Shown one piece after another: positions 1 to 8,790 of a DNA stretch of 64,000 nucleotides. The first letter of the stretch is position 1. Every line of letters starts with the position of its first letter. A program made the position numbers and the translations under genes. The notes beneath the pieces were generated by a model. It did not search any database. It saw only the letters and a list, made by a program, of their open reading frames with translations, and was not told the origin of the DNA. The stretch is from Oscillospiraceae bacterium (GTDB taxonomy: Bacteria > Bacillota > Clostridia > UMGS1810): assembly GCA_021629085.1 (NCBI GenBank), contig JAJXRJ010000002.1, positions 45,503 to 109,502 on the forward strand, given 5' to 3'.

Positions 1-1312
1 CGGGAAAATTGATGTGGATGTGATATTCAGACGGGTCTATATTGGTGACATTTTTCATCACTGTGAGCACATTTTCCACCGCACCGCGCGCCGTGCTCAC
101 CCGGGTGAGCTTTTGCCCGCGGCCTTCAATTTCCTCCTGCTCCACAATGCCGGTCACCCGGAGGCTGCCCGCGCCCTTTTTCGCACGCACCGCGGCGGCC
201 TCAATGTCCATCACAAACCCCTGGGAAAACGATGCCACCGAAAGGCCGTTGACAATGCCGCATTCGCCGCTGTCGCAAACCTTTTTTTCCAGCTTTTTGG
301 CATAGCGCCCGGTTTCCAGCACCCATTCGATGTCCTTTTTGGTGATGAGCGTGCGCCCGTCCACCAGCGACGTGCTGCCCGCCGTCTGGACAATGTTTAC
401 CGCATCCCTGCCGTTGTCGGCATATTGGGAAACCAGCGCGGCGCACCCATCCTCCATCAAGAATCCGCCGCGCTTTGCGGCATTTTGGGCAATCGTTTCA
501 ATGTGCGCCGTGCAAAGCGGCTTAAAATAAATTTCCACACACCGCGACCGGATTGCGGGCGGAATGTCCTCAGGCTGCCTTGTGGTGGCGCCGATGAGCC
601 GGAAATCCGCCGGAAGCCCTTCTTTAAAGATTTTGTGGATATGCTGCGGGATGTTCTTGTCTTCGCTTGCATAATAGGCGCTTTCAAAAAACACCCGGCG
701 GTCCTCTAAAACCTTTAGCAGGCGGTTCATCTGCATGGGGTGCAAATCGCCGATTTCATCAATAAACAGCACGCCGCCATGCGCCTTGGTCACCGCGCCC
801 GGCTTTGGCTGCGGCACCCCTGCCGGGCCATATGCGCCCGCGCCCTGATAGATGGGGTCGTGCACCGAACCAATGAGCGGGTCGGCAATGCTGCGCTCGT
901 CATAGCGCATGGTGGTTGCGTCTGTTTCAATAAACTTGGCATTTTTTAAAAATGGTGAAAGCTCGCTTTTGCACGCTTTTTTTAAGATGAGCCGCGCCGC
1001 CGCAGTTTTTCCAACCCCCGGCGGGCCGTAGATGATGACATGCTGCGGGTTTGGGCCGCAGACTGCCGCGGTGAGCGCGCGGATGCCGTCCTCCTGCCCC
1101 ACAATTTCCGAGAGCTCGGCCGGGCGGGTCTTTTCGGCAAGCGGCACCGAAAGCTTTACCTCCCCCATCTTTTTTAGTTTTTCCAGCTCCTTTTTCGATT
1201 CCGTGGCAAGGGCGTTTTTCCCGCTCTGCTGCCCGCGCAAAAGCGACAGGAAATAAATGCCCATTACCGCTGTGAAAAAGAACTGTGTCATCATAACAAC
1301 TGTCGTCAACAA
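1..1312 (-). CDS. lonB: ATP-dependent protease LonB, 5' part (truncated by window edge)
   Basis: Membrane-anchored AAA+ protease of the LonB type, which in Bacillus is sporulation-associated. About 437 codons are present; the family is about 550 residues. An N-terminal hydrophobic segment (about residues 7-25) is followed by a charged linker. The AAA+ core has Walker A GPPGVGKT at about residue 96, a Walker B around FIDEIGDL, and a sensor region RLIGATTRQPEDIP. The last visible residues (HIHINFP) are the start of the Lon peptidase domain, so the catalytic Ser-Lys pair lies outside the window. Start TTG at 1312 was chosen because GGAGG (1324-1320) sits 7 bases upstream; a second TTG follows directly. 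The same-strand citrate synthase gene lies upstream. Confidence 0.9.
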   Translation of the reverse strand, partial: MLTTVVMMTQFFFTAVMGIYFLSLLRGQQSGKNALATESKKELEKLKKMGEVKLSVPLAEKTRPAELSEIVGQEDGIRALTAAVCGPNPQHVIIYGPPGVGKTAAARLILKKACKSELSPFLKNAKFIETDATTMRYDERSIADPLIGSVHDPIYQGAGAYGPAGVPQPKPGAVTKAHGGVLFIDEIGDLHPMQMNRLLKVLEDRRVFFESAYYASEDKNIPQHIHKIFKEGLPADFRLIGATTRQPEDIPPAIRSRCVEIYFKPLCTAHIETIAQNAAKRGGFLMEDGCAALVSQYADNGRDAVNIVQTAGSTSLVDGRTLITKKDIEWVLETGRYAKKLEKKVCDSGECGIVNGLSVASFSQGFVMDIEAAAVRAKKGAGSLRVTGIVEQEEIEGRGQKLTRVSTARGAVENVLTVMKNVTNIDPSEYHIHINFP

Positions 1313-1388
1313 GAAAACCCCTCCGCATCTGCTTGTGATACCTTGTTAATTTTAACAGATTCGAAGGGATTTATTCTAAAATTTCTAA

Positions 1389-2756
1389 TTACTGCCGTTT
1401 TTTAAGCGGCACATATTCCCGGTGCGGCGCCACGCTCTTGTACGCCGGGCGGATGATCTTGCCGGCGTTGATGAGCTCCTCCATGCGGTGCGCACACCAG
1501 CCCACAATCCGCGCAATGGCAAAAATGGGCGTGTACAGCTCTTTTGGCAAATCCAGCATGGAATACACAAACCCGCTGTAAAAATCCACATTGGCGCTCA
1601 CGCCTTTGTAAATTTTGCGCTCCTTTGCAATCACCTCCGGTGCGAGCCGTTCAATGGCGGAATAGAGTTTAAACTCTTTTTCCGTCCCCTTTTCAATGCA
1701 CAGCTTTTCCACAAAGCCTTTGAAAATATTGGCGCGCGGGTCGGAGATGGAATACACCGCGTGGCCCATTCCATAAATCAGCCCGGCGCGGTCAAACGCT
1801 TCCTTATTCAGGATTTTTGCAAGATACGCGCAAATCTCAGCGTCGTCGTCCCAGTTTTTCACATGTTCTTTGATATCTTCAATCATCTGCACAACCTTGA
1901 TGTTGGCGCCGCCGTGCTTGGGGCCTTTGAGCGAGCCGAGCGCCGCCGCAATGACCGAGTAGGTATCCGTTCCCGAGGATGTGACCACGTGGGAGGTAAA
2001 GGTGGAGTTGTTTCCGCCGCCATGCTCTGCATGCAGCACCAAAGCGATGTCTAAAATGCGTGCCTCAAGCTCTGTATAGCTGCTGTCAGGCCGCAGGATG
2101 TGCAAAATATTTTCAGCAGTGGATTTATTTGCCACAGGCGGATGGATAAACAGGCTCTTCCCGTCGTGGTAATGGCTGTAGGCCTGATATCCGTACACCG
2201 CCAGGATCGGGAACAGCGCAATGAGCTGCAAAGACTGCCGAAGGACGTTGGGGATGGAGATGTCTTCCGCATTTTCATCATAGGCATACAGCGTGAGCAC
2301 ACTTCTTGCAAGCGTGTTCATCATATCGGAGCTGGGCGCTTTCATAATGATATCGCGCACAAAGCTGGTGGGCAGTGTGCGGTAGCTTGCAATGAGCTTT
2401 TTAAACTCCTTGAGCGCCTCTTTCCCGGGAAGCGTGCCAAACAGCAGCAGGTAGGTGACTTCTTCAAACCCAAACCGTTTTTCAGAAACAAACCCCTTTA
2501 CAATTTGCTCAATATCGATGCCCCTGTAAAAAAGCTTGCCCTCACAGGGGATCATCTCTGAATCCACAACCGTGTAAGAGCGAACCTCTGAAATTTCCGT
2601 GAGCCCAGTCAAAACGCCTTTTCCGTTAATATCGCGAAGGCCGCGCTTGACCTCATATTTGCCGTATAGTTCCGGGTTGATTTTGCCTTCCTCTACGCAC
2701 TTTTTTGCCAAATTTACAATTTCCGGCGTGATTTCGGAAAAATTTCTTTTCGCCAT
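1389..2756 (-). CDS. citrate/2-methylcitrate synthase
   Basis: Condenses oxaloacetate with acetyl-CoA to form citrate, or propionyl-CoA in 2-methylcitrate synthases. At 455 residues it is the longer clostridial form, with an N-terminal extension of about 40 residues before the core. The three catalytic positions are visible: His in the LHAEHGGGNNSTF stretch, His in GMGHAVY, and Asp in ANVDFYSG. The start has AAGGAG about 8 bases upstream. No other TCA-cycle gene lies beside it, so a glutamate-biosynthetic (incomplete cycle) role is inferred. The substrate preference cannot be decided from sequence alone. Confidence 0.9.
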   Translation of the reverse strand: MAKRNFSEITPEIVNLAKKCVEEGKINPELYGKYEVKRGLRDINGKGVLTGLTEISEVRSYTVVDSEMIPCEGKLFYRGIDIEQIVKGFVSEKRFGFEEVTYLLLFGTLPGKEALKEFKKLIASYRTLPTSFVRDIIMKAPSSDMMNTLARSVLTLYAYDENAEDISIPNVLRQSLQLIALFPILAVYGYQAYSHYHDGKSLFIHPPVANKSTAENILHILRPDSSYTELEARILDIALVLHAEHGGGNNSTFTSHVVTSSGTDTYSVIAAALGSLKGPKHGGANIKVVQMIEDIKEHVKNWDDDAEICAYLAKILNKEAFDRAGLIYGMGHAVYSISDPRANIFKGFVEKLCIEKGTEKEFKLYSAIERLAPEVIAKERKIYKGVSANVDFYSGFVYSMLDLPKELYTPIFAIARIVGWCAHRMEELINAGKIIRPAYKSVAPHREYVPLKKRQ

Positions 2757-2793
2757 AAAGCCATCTCCTTTTCCACCCTATTTTCTGACAACG

Positions 2794-2822
2794 ATAATAT
2801 TTTTAATATAAATTCGACGCAA
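2794..2822 (-). promoter_or_regulatory. possible sigma-A promoter for citrate synthase
   Basis: On the minus strand, TTGCGT and TATTAT are separated by 17 bases, ending 37 bases before the citrate synthase start. It is back-to-back with the promoter of the plus-strand operon. The match is moderate. Confidence 0.4.
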
Positions 2823-2847
2823 TCCCAAAAATTCCTTTATCTTTATA

Positions 2848-2876
2848 TTGAATTTTTCGCTCTGTTATATTATAAT
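2848..2876 (+). promoter_or_regulatory. sigma-A promoter of the yqhQ-recG operon
   Basis: TTGAAT, a 17-base spacer and a perfect TATAAT, 34 bases before the first gene's start. It is the only strong promoter upstream of eight tightly packed same-strand genes, so it probably drives the whole run to recG. Confidence 0.75.
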
Positions 2877-2910
2877 GGGAGCAGAAACTTACATACAGGA
2901 GGTACAAAGG

Positions 2911-3450
2911 ATGGGTGAAAACCAGGAGAAAATCCCCGGGATTAAGGACGAAATAGAAGCTGCAAAAAAGAAATCTTCCAGAACGCGTAAAAAAGTGCTG
3001 CTCATAGTGGCAGTGCTCGTCATTGCGGCGGGGGCTTTTTCGGCTTACTATTTTACGCAGCCGGGCGCAAAGCTGCCGGTAAGCAATCCCAGCTCGCAGG
3101 GACAGGACAAAGACGGCGCACAAAAAAATCAGACAGACAACAACGGCGGCGCGCAAACGCCGGACGGCACGGATACACAGCAGGCCCCAGACACACCGCA
3201 AAATACGGATGCGCAGCAGGAAACAGCGCCGGACAGCGGCACGGCGGAACAGGCACCCGACGCCTCAGAGCTGGAACGTTTAATTGACGACTTTAACTCG
3301 CTGCCGGAGGGCGATGAGAAAGAGGAAGTGCGGCAGAGGCTGCAGGAAATTTTAGAATATGCGCAAGGCCAGTATGATGCGCAGCAGGGCGCCAATACGC
3401 CGGAGGCACCGGCAGATGCGCCCGCGCAGGATACAGGCGGCGCACAATAA
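2911..3450 (+). CDS. membrane-anchored protein with low-complexity extracytoplasmic tail, unknown function
   Basis: 179 residues. A charged cytoplasmic stretch of about 33 residues is followed by one transmembrane segment (about residues 34-53, rich in Val, Ile and Ala). The rest is an outward-facing tail rich in Gln, Asp, Ala, Pro and Thr, with an acidic helical patch (about residues 122-150) before the C terminus. No catalytic motif is seen. The start was chosen from AGGAGG 8 bases upstream. It is the first gene of the yqhQ operon. The composition fits a cell-wall-spanning or spacer protein, but function is unknown. Confidence 0.75.
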   Translation: MGENQEKIPGIKDEIEAAKKKSSRTRKKVLLIVAVLVIAAGAFSAYYFTQPGAKLPVSNPSSQGQDKDGAQKNQTDNNGGAQTPDGTDTQQAPDTPQNTDAQQETAPDSGTAEQAPDASELERLIDDFNSLPEGDEKEEVRQRLQEILEYAQGQYDAQQGANTPEAPADAPAQDTGGAQ

Positions 3451-3477
3451 GCCGCATAAAACGCATGGAGGTGCGAA

Positions 3478-4440
3478 ATGACAAATAAACACACAGAACC
3501 GGAAAAAAAGGTGCACCTTACAAGCATCGGCGGGCAGGCGGTTATGGAGGGCGTGATGATGCGCGGCCCGAAGGAAATTGCCACGGCCGTGCGCAAAAGC
3601 AGCGGGGAGATTGTGGTGGACAAACGGCCGGTCAGCTCTGTCATCACCAAGCATAAAATTTTAAAGCTCCCCATCCTTCGCGGCGTGGTATCCTTTTTTG
3701 AGTCCATGGTGGTGGGCGTAAAGTGCCTGATGTTTTCCGCCGACCAGGTGGATTTGGAGGATGGGGAAGAGGCAAAGCCCTCAAAGTTTGAAACGTGGCT
3801 GGATGACAAGCTGGGCGACAAAATCAAAGATGTTGCCATCTACTTTGCCGTCATTGTGTCGCTGGCGTTTAGCATTGGGCTGTTTATTTTGCTGCCCACC
3901 ATTTTGGTTGGGTTTGCAAAACACTTTGTGCAAAACCGCATTTTATTAAACCTGTTAGAAGGGGTGGTGCGCATTGCCATTTTCCTTCTCTATCTATGGG
4001 CAGTGTCCAAAATGAAAGACATCCAGCGCGTGTTTGAATACCACGGCGCAGAGCACAAAACCATTGCCACCTATGAGCACGGCGAGGAGCTCACGGTGGA
4101 AAATGCCCGGAAATATTCCCGGCTGCACCCGCGGTGCGGCACCAGCTTTTTGCTCATTGTCATGGTCATCAGCATTATTTTCTTTTCCCTGCTTCGCTGG
4201 GACACTGTTTGGGAGCGGCTGCTGTACCGGCTTTTACTGCTGCCGGTCGTGGCAGGCGTGTCGTATGAAATCATCAAGTTTGCAGGGCGCAGCACCAACA
4301 GGTGCGTGGCAGTTTTAACCAAACCCGGGCTTGCGCTGCAAAGGCTCACCACCCGCGAGCCGGACGACAGCCAGCTGGAAGTTGCCATCTGTGCACTCAA
4401 AAATGTTTTGACAGGGAATAAAGAAGATGACAAGTGGTAA
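3478..4440 (+). CDS. yqhQ: DUF1385 family membrane protein YqhQ
   Basis: 320-residue member of the YqhQ/DUF1385 family, predicted to be a metal-dependent membrane protein of uncertain activity. The family signature IGGQAVMEGVMMRGP is at about residue 17. The central region carries YHGAEHKTI and HPRCGTSF with conserved His and Cys that could bind metal, and four to five hydrophobic segments lie from about residue 120 onward. GGAGG precedes the start. Its stop overlaps the prmC start by 14 bases; the yqhQ-prmC pairing is common in Clostridia and suggests translational coupling. Confidence 0.9.
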   Translation: MTNKHTEPEKKVHLTSIGGQAVMEGVMMRGPKEIATAVRKSSGEIVVDKRPVSSVITKHKILKLPILRGVVSFFESMVVGVKCLMFSADQVDLEDGEEAKPSKFETWLDDKLGDKIKDVAIYFAVIVSLAFSIGLFILLPTILVGFAKHFVQNRILLNLLEGVVRIAIFLLYLWAVSKMKDIQRVFEYHGAEHKTIATYEHGEELTVENARKYSRLHPRCGTSFLLIVMVISIIFFSLLRWDTVWERLLYRLLLLPVVAGVSYEIIKFAGRSTNRCVAVLTKPGLALQRLTTREPDDSQLEVAICALKNVLTGNKEDDKW

Positions 4441-5284
4441 TCTGACAATCAGAGAGGCCCTGGCAAAAGGGCGGGCCATCTTAAAAAACGGAGGGGTTGA
4501 CAGCTTTGCGGTCGACGCCTCCGCTCTTATGAAACGGCTTCTTTTAAAAGACGACGTTTTTTTAGCAGTCCACCGCGATTTGCCGCTCACCCCCACACAG
4601 GCGGATACCTATCTTGCGTGGCTCAGGCGGCGGGCGGCGGGGGAGCCGCTTGCCTACATCACAGGGGAGCGGGAGTTTTTATCCCTGCCCTTTTTTGTGG
4701 AGCCCGGCGTGCTCATCCCGCGGCCGGATACCGAAACGCTGGTGGAATCCCTTCTTGCACTCCGCCCAAAGCGCGCGTCTATTTTAGACCTTTGCACCGG
4801 TTCGGGCGCAGTGGCGGTGAGCCTTGCGTACCATTTGCCGGATGCATCGGTATTTGGCGCGGATATATCGCAAAAAGCGCTTGCAGTTGCCGAAAAAAAC
4901 GCCGCGCGAAATGGCGTGGCAGACCGGACGACGTTTTTTTTGTGCGACGTTTTACATAACCTTCCCGCCATTGGGCGGACATTTGACATGGTTGCGGCCA
5001 ACCCGCCCTATATCCGATCCAATGAAATAAACAGCCTGATGCGGGACGTGCGCGACTATGAGCCGCATCTGGCGCTGGACGGCGGCGCGGATGGCCTGGT
5101 GTTTTACAGGGCCATTTTGCGCGATATCCCATCCATCCTCCCGCCCGGCGGGCGGCTGGCATTTGAAATTGGGTTTGACCAGGGCCAGGCAGTATCACAG
5201 CTGATGCAGGATGGATTTTATAAAATTGAAATTGTAAACGACCTGGCAGGCCAAAACCGCGTGGTGACGGGCCTGCGCAGATAA
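4427..5284 (+). CDS. prmC: release factor glutamine N5-methyltransferase PrmC
   Basis: Methylates the Gln of the GGQ motif in class I peptide-chain release factors, using S-adenosylmethionine. At 285 residues it has normal length. An N-terminal helical domain carries the substrate-binding IPRPDTETLVE motif. The Rossmann core has DLCTGSGAVAV (SAM binding), and NPPYI is the catalytic motif that holds the glutamine side chain. The gene overlaps yqhQ. The usual neighbour prfA is not next to it; a metallophosphoesterase follows 11 bases later. Confidence 0.95.
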   Translation: MTSGNLTIREALAKGRAILKNGGVDSFAVDASALMKRLLLKDDVFLAVHRDLPLTPTQADTYLAWLRRRAAGEPLAYITGEREFLSLPFFVEPGVLIPRPDTETLVESLLALRPKRASILDLCTGSGAVAVSLAYHLPDASVFGADISQKALAVAEKNAARNGVADRTTFFLCDVLHNLPAIGRTFDMVAANPPYIRSNEINSLMRDVRDYEPHLALDGGADGLVFYRAILRDIPSILPPGGRLAFEIGFDQGQAVSQLMQDGFYKIEIVNDLAGQNRVVTGLRR

Positions 5285-5295
5285 GGAGGTGCGGC

Positions 5296-6366
5296 ATGGC
5301 AAAATTTTTGCAGCTTTCCGATTTGCACTTAGATTCTAAAATTGCAGAACTCGACGCCCAGAAGCGGGCAGTGCGCCGGCAGGAGCTCAAAGACTCCTTT
5401 TGCCGTGCCATCGAGCTTGCAAAAACCGAGGCAGTGGATTTCATTCTCATTTGCGGCGATTTGTTTGACAGCGAATATGCCGAGCCGGGCACCCTTGCGC
5501 TTTTGGCGCGCGAGCTTGCCTGCAATCTCCCGGTGTTTTTGTCGCCCGGGAACCACGACCCCTACACGGCTGCGGCGGTTCGGGACTCCCAATTGCCGGA
5601 CAATGTGCACGTGTTTGGCGGCGCAATTGAGGCGGTGGAACTTCCAGACATCCACGTCCGCGTCTATGGCCGGGGGTTTTTGGACAGCGAGGAGCCGCAC
5701 CCGCTGCTGGCAGGGTTCCGGGCGGCGGACGACGCTATGGCAAACGTGATGGCGCTGCACGGCGAGGTGACAACAGGCGAAAGCAGCTACAACCCCGTCC
5801 GCCCTGACGACATTGCAAACAGCGGCCTGGACTATTTGGCGCTGGGGCATGTGCACACCTTTTCCCAGCTGCAAAAAGCCGGCAATACATACTACGCCTA
5901 CAGCGGGACGCACGAGGGGCACGGGTTTGACGAGTGCGGCGAAAAGGGCGTGATTTTGGGAGAGGTGGAAAAAGGCCGGGTCTCCATAAAATTTGTGCCC
6001 ACCTGTATCCGGCAATACCAGCGCATAGGCGTGGATATCACCGGCTGCACATTGATAGAAGATGTGGCAAGCCGTGTCCGGGACGCGGCGGCAACCCCGG
6101 AGTTCCTCTATCAAATAGAGCTTTGCGGCACGCGGGATACATCGCTCAATTTACAGATGGACTTACTGCAAAGCATGCTGTCTGTGGACGCATTTTTCCT
6201 AAAGCTTAGGGACGCTTCCAAACCGGGCTATTTGCTGGAGCAAATTGCAAAAGAACCCACGCTAAAAGGCGTGTTTGCGCGGCATGTGCTAAAAGAGATG
6301 GAGCAAAATCCGCAAAACGCCGGTTTGCTGCAGGAAGCGGCAGGCCTTGTGCTGGATTTATTTTAA
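5296..6366 (+). CDS. yhaO: DNA repair metallophosphoesterase (YhaO/SbcD-like)
   Basis: Nuclease subunit of a YhaO-YhaN (SbcD-SbcC/Mre11-Rad50-like) complex for processing double-strand ends. The calcineurin-like metal motifs are in order: DLHLD near residue 8, GDLFD at about residue 55, GNHDPYT at about residue 91, ALHGE and GHVHTF. At 356 residues it is somewhat shorter than Bacillus YhaO (about 400). GGAGG precedes the ATG. The ATPase partner starts 16 bases downstream, so both are co-translated. Confidence 0.85.
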   Translation: MAKFLQLSDLHLDSKIAELDAQKRAVRRQELKDSFCRAIELAKTEAVDFILICGDLFDSEYAEPGTLALLARELACNLPVFLSPGNHDPYTAAAVRDSQLPDNVHVFGGAIEAVELPDIHVRVYGRGFLDSEEPHPLLAGFRAADDAMANVMALHGEVTTGESSYNPVRPDDIANSGLDYLALGHVHTFSQLQKAGNTYYAYSGTHEGHGFDECGEKGVILGEVEKGRVSIKFVPTCIRQYQRIGVDITGCTLIEDVASRVRDAAATPEFLYQIELCGTRDTSLNLQMDLLQSMLSVDAFFLKLRDASKPGYLLEQIAKEPTLKGVFARHVLKEMEQNPQNAGLLQEAAGLVLDLF

Positions 6367-6381
6367 AAGGGGGCGCGTAAA

Positions 6382-8403
6382 ATGGAAATCCACCGTTTGG
6401 AAATTGAACAGTTTGGCGGCATTTCCGGCAGGAAAATTGAATTTTCGCGCGGGCTCAACCTCCTTTGCGGGGACAATGAAGCGGGGAAATCCACCATTTT
6501 GTCCTTCATCCGCTATCTGTTTTACGGCATGGCGGGGCGGAAATCCGATTTAAAGTCCTACCAGCCCCTCTCCGGCGCGCCCATTTCCGGCTCCATGGAA
6601 TTTTCGGTGGGCGGCTGTACCTACCGCATTACGCGAAACACTGCGCTCACACGGGCCAAGCAGTGCGAGGTGCTAAACCTTTCCACAGGCGAAAGCCTGG
6701 GGCGGGAGGTGCAAAAGGAGCCGGGGCAAACGCTTCTTTCCATGAGCGAGCAAACCTTTGTAAACACCCTGTTTGTTGCGCAAAACGCGGGCAAGCTGTC
6801 TTGCAGCGACGGGGAAATCCTCACCAAGCTGTCCAATTTAAAAGAGAGCGGCGACGAGGAAATCTCCTACAGCAAGCTTTCAAAAATGCTGGACGACATG
6901 GCCGGCGCCCTTTCGTCCCCCCGCCGGAAAAACGCGGTGATCCCCGCGCTGGAACGCCAAATTTCTGAGCTGTCCTCCCAATATGCGGCCGCGAAAAACG
7001 CCGCGCAGGAAAAAGCGCAAAAGCGGCAGGCACAGCTTGCCTGCCAGCAGGAAATTGCGCGCCTGACAGAGCAAAAATCTGCATTGGAAAAAGAGCTTGC
7101 GGCCTTAAAAGCGGCGCAGGCACAAAAACAGCTGCAGCGGCTTATGCAGGGTGCAGAGGATACAAAACACGAAATTGAGGCATTAGATGCACAGCTTGTC
7201 CAGCCCAAAAGCGCGCTGGTTTGCGCATTTGACCACTTAGACGAGCAGGAAGAAGCCGCCTTTTTGTCGGGCTACGGCTTGAGTGAAGTGCAGGCGCGGA
7301 TGGAAACGGCACGCGCTGCCAGGCAATCGGCAAAGCGCGGTATGCTTGCGTTTTGCGGGGCGGCGGCACTCTTTGCGGCACTGGGCGTCCTCTCCTGTTT
7401 CACCGCCGTGCCTAACGGGTTTGCATGGGGCTTTTTTGCCGCGGCAGTGCTTTGCGGCGTCGGAATTTGGCGCTTTTTGAAAAAACAGGCAGCCGCCAAA
7501 TCCGCGTATTTGGAAACCATTTCCAAAAAAGAGGAGATTGAAGGGCGCATAGCGAATTTTTTACACGGGTTTGACGCAGCCGATAAAAATGACTATCTTT
7601 TAAAAAAACGCGAGGCAAAAAATGCCGCGCTGGAAACTGCCGCAAAGACAGCCAGACTACAGCAAATGCGGGCGTCTTATGAAAAAGCGCTGCAAACCAT
7701 TTCCGACGCAAAAGCGGCATATCAGGCGCAGTATGGCGCGCAAACCGGCGCGCAAACTGCCCCGGGGCGCACATTTGATGTGGTGACGGCGGAGGCGGCG
7801 CAGGTGGAACAATCGCTTTTATCCGCACAGGAAAAGGAGCGCGAGCTGCTCTTTGCGCAAAAACTGCTGGAACAGACCGCGGCTTGTGAGCGGACGCTCC
7901 TAGAATCGCTGGAAGAAGCGCAGGCGGCGCTTAAAGAAAGCCAGAAAAAACAACTGGTGATAGAAACCGCATCCCGGATCCTTGCGGCGGCCTTTGACGA
8001 AATGAAGCAAAATTTTGCGCCCCGGCTGGCAAAACAGGCGGCGAAAATTTTTGAGCAGCTCACCGGCCAAGCCTATGGCGCACTGCTGGTAAACGAACAT
8101 TTTGACGCCAGGGTGCAAAAAGGCAATGCGTTTTTAGAAGAATCATTTTTAAGCGCAGGCACGCTTGACCAGTTGTATTTTTCGGTCAGATTAGGTATAA
8201 TAGGAAATATAACGGAAAACAATGAACCGTATCCCCTCATTTTAGACGACGCGTTTGTGCAGTATGACAGCGCGCGCCTAAACGCAGTGCTTTCGTTTTT
8301 GTTAAGCTATGCAAACACCGCGCAGGTGATCCTTGCCACCTGCCACAGACGGGAAGCGGAGGCGCTGGCGGGTAAGGATGCGGTTTGTATCCTGCAACTA
8401 TAA
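6382..8403 (+). CDS. yhaN: SMC-like ATPase (YhaN/SbcC-like)
   Basis: ATPase partner of the preceding nuclease. Walker A GDNEAGKST is at about residue 33. Coiled-coil arms rich in Ala, Gln, Glu and Lys cover roughly residues 180-300 and 390-560. The C terminus has the ABC signature SAGTLDQLYF and Walker B LILDDAF. Two hydrophobic segments lie mid-protein (about residues 313-365), as in YhaN-type proteins, and may tether the complex to the membrane. At 673 residues it is much shorter than Bacillus YhaN (about 960), so the arms are reduced. Confidence 0.85.
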   Translation: MEIHRLEIEQFGGISGRKIEFSRGLNLLCGDNEAGKSTILSFIRYLFYGMAGRKSDLKSYQPLSGAPISGSMEFSVGGCTYRITRNTALTRAKQCEVLNLSTGESLGREVQKEPGQTLLSMSEQTFVNTLFVAQNAGKLSCSDGEILTKLSNLKESGDEEISYSKLSKMLDDMAGALSSPRRKNAVIPALERQISELSSQYAAAKNAAQEKAQKRQAQLACQQEIARLTEQKSALEKELAALKAAQAQKQLQRLMQGAEDTKHEIEALDAQLVQPKSALVCAFDHLDEQEEAAFLSGYGLSEVQARMETARAARQSAKRGMLAFCGAAALFAALGVLSCFTAVPNGFAWGFFAAAVLCGVGIWRFLKKQAAAKSAYLETISKKEEIEGRIANFLHGFDAADKNDYLLKKREAKNAALETAAKTARLQQMRASYEKALQTISDAKAAYQAQYGAQTGAQTAPGRTFDVVTAEAAQVEQSLLSAQEKERELLFAQKLLEQTAACERTLLESLEEAQAALKESQKKQLVIETASRILAAAFDEMKQNFAPRLAKQAAKIFEQLTGQAYGALLVNEHFDARVQKGNAFLEESFLSAGTLDQLYFSVRLGIIGNITENNEPYPLILDDAFVQYDSARLNAVLSFLLSYANTAQVILATCHRREAEALAGKDAVCILQL

Positions 8404-8420
8404 ACTTTGGAGGTGCTTAT

Positions 8421-8780
8421 ATGGACATAAAAATTGCGGAACTTGCAAAGGGCGAAGTGCGCATAGAAATTGACGTGCTGGCAAAAATTGCGGGCGTCAT
8501 TGCCACCAACTGCTACGGCGTTGTCGGCATGGCCTACCGCTCCAAAACCGACGAGTTTGCAAGCCTGTTAAAAAAAGACAGCCTGACAAAGGGGATCAAG
8601 GTCGATTGTTCCAACGGCCGGCTCACGATTGGTATGCATATCATTGTGGACTACGGCGTCAACATCAACACCATCTGCAACAATATCATGAGCAATGTCA
8701 AATATCAGCTAAACCATATCACAGGCCTTGATGTCGCTTGCGTCGACGTGTATGTCGAAGGCTTCAGAATGCAGGAATAG
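8421..8780 (+). CDS. yloU: Asp23/Gls24 family protein YloU
   Basis: 119-residue Asp23/Gls24 (alkaline shock/envelope stress) family protein. It starts with the family's beta-rich core (GEVRIEIDVLAKIAG), followed by IDYGVNIN-like strands near the C terminus, seen here as VDYGVNI. An ATG with GGAGG 7 bases upstream fixes the start. An upstream in-frame ATG lies inside yhaN and was not used. It sits directly before fakA, the yloU-yloV order of Bacillus. The molecular role is poorly defined in the family. Confidence 0.85.
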   Translation: MDIKIAELAKGEVRIEIDVLAKIAGVIATNCYGVVGMAYRSKTDEFASLLKKDSLTKGIKVDCSNGRLTIGMHIIVDYGVNINTICNNIMSNVKYQLNHITGLDVACVDVYVEGFRMQE

Positions 8781-8790
8781 GGGTGGAATT

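Noticed and set aside
14..709. Plus-strand open frame of 231 codons
   Set aside because: It is antisense to lonB, whose AAA+ motifs are clear on the minus strand; no ribosome site or family match.
3129..3839. Minus-strand open frame of 236 codons
   Set aside because: Antisense to the membrane-anchored protein and yqhQ; Ser/Cys-rich shadow without signals.
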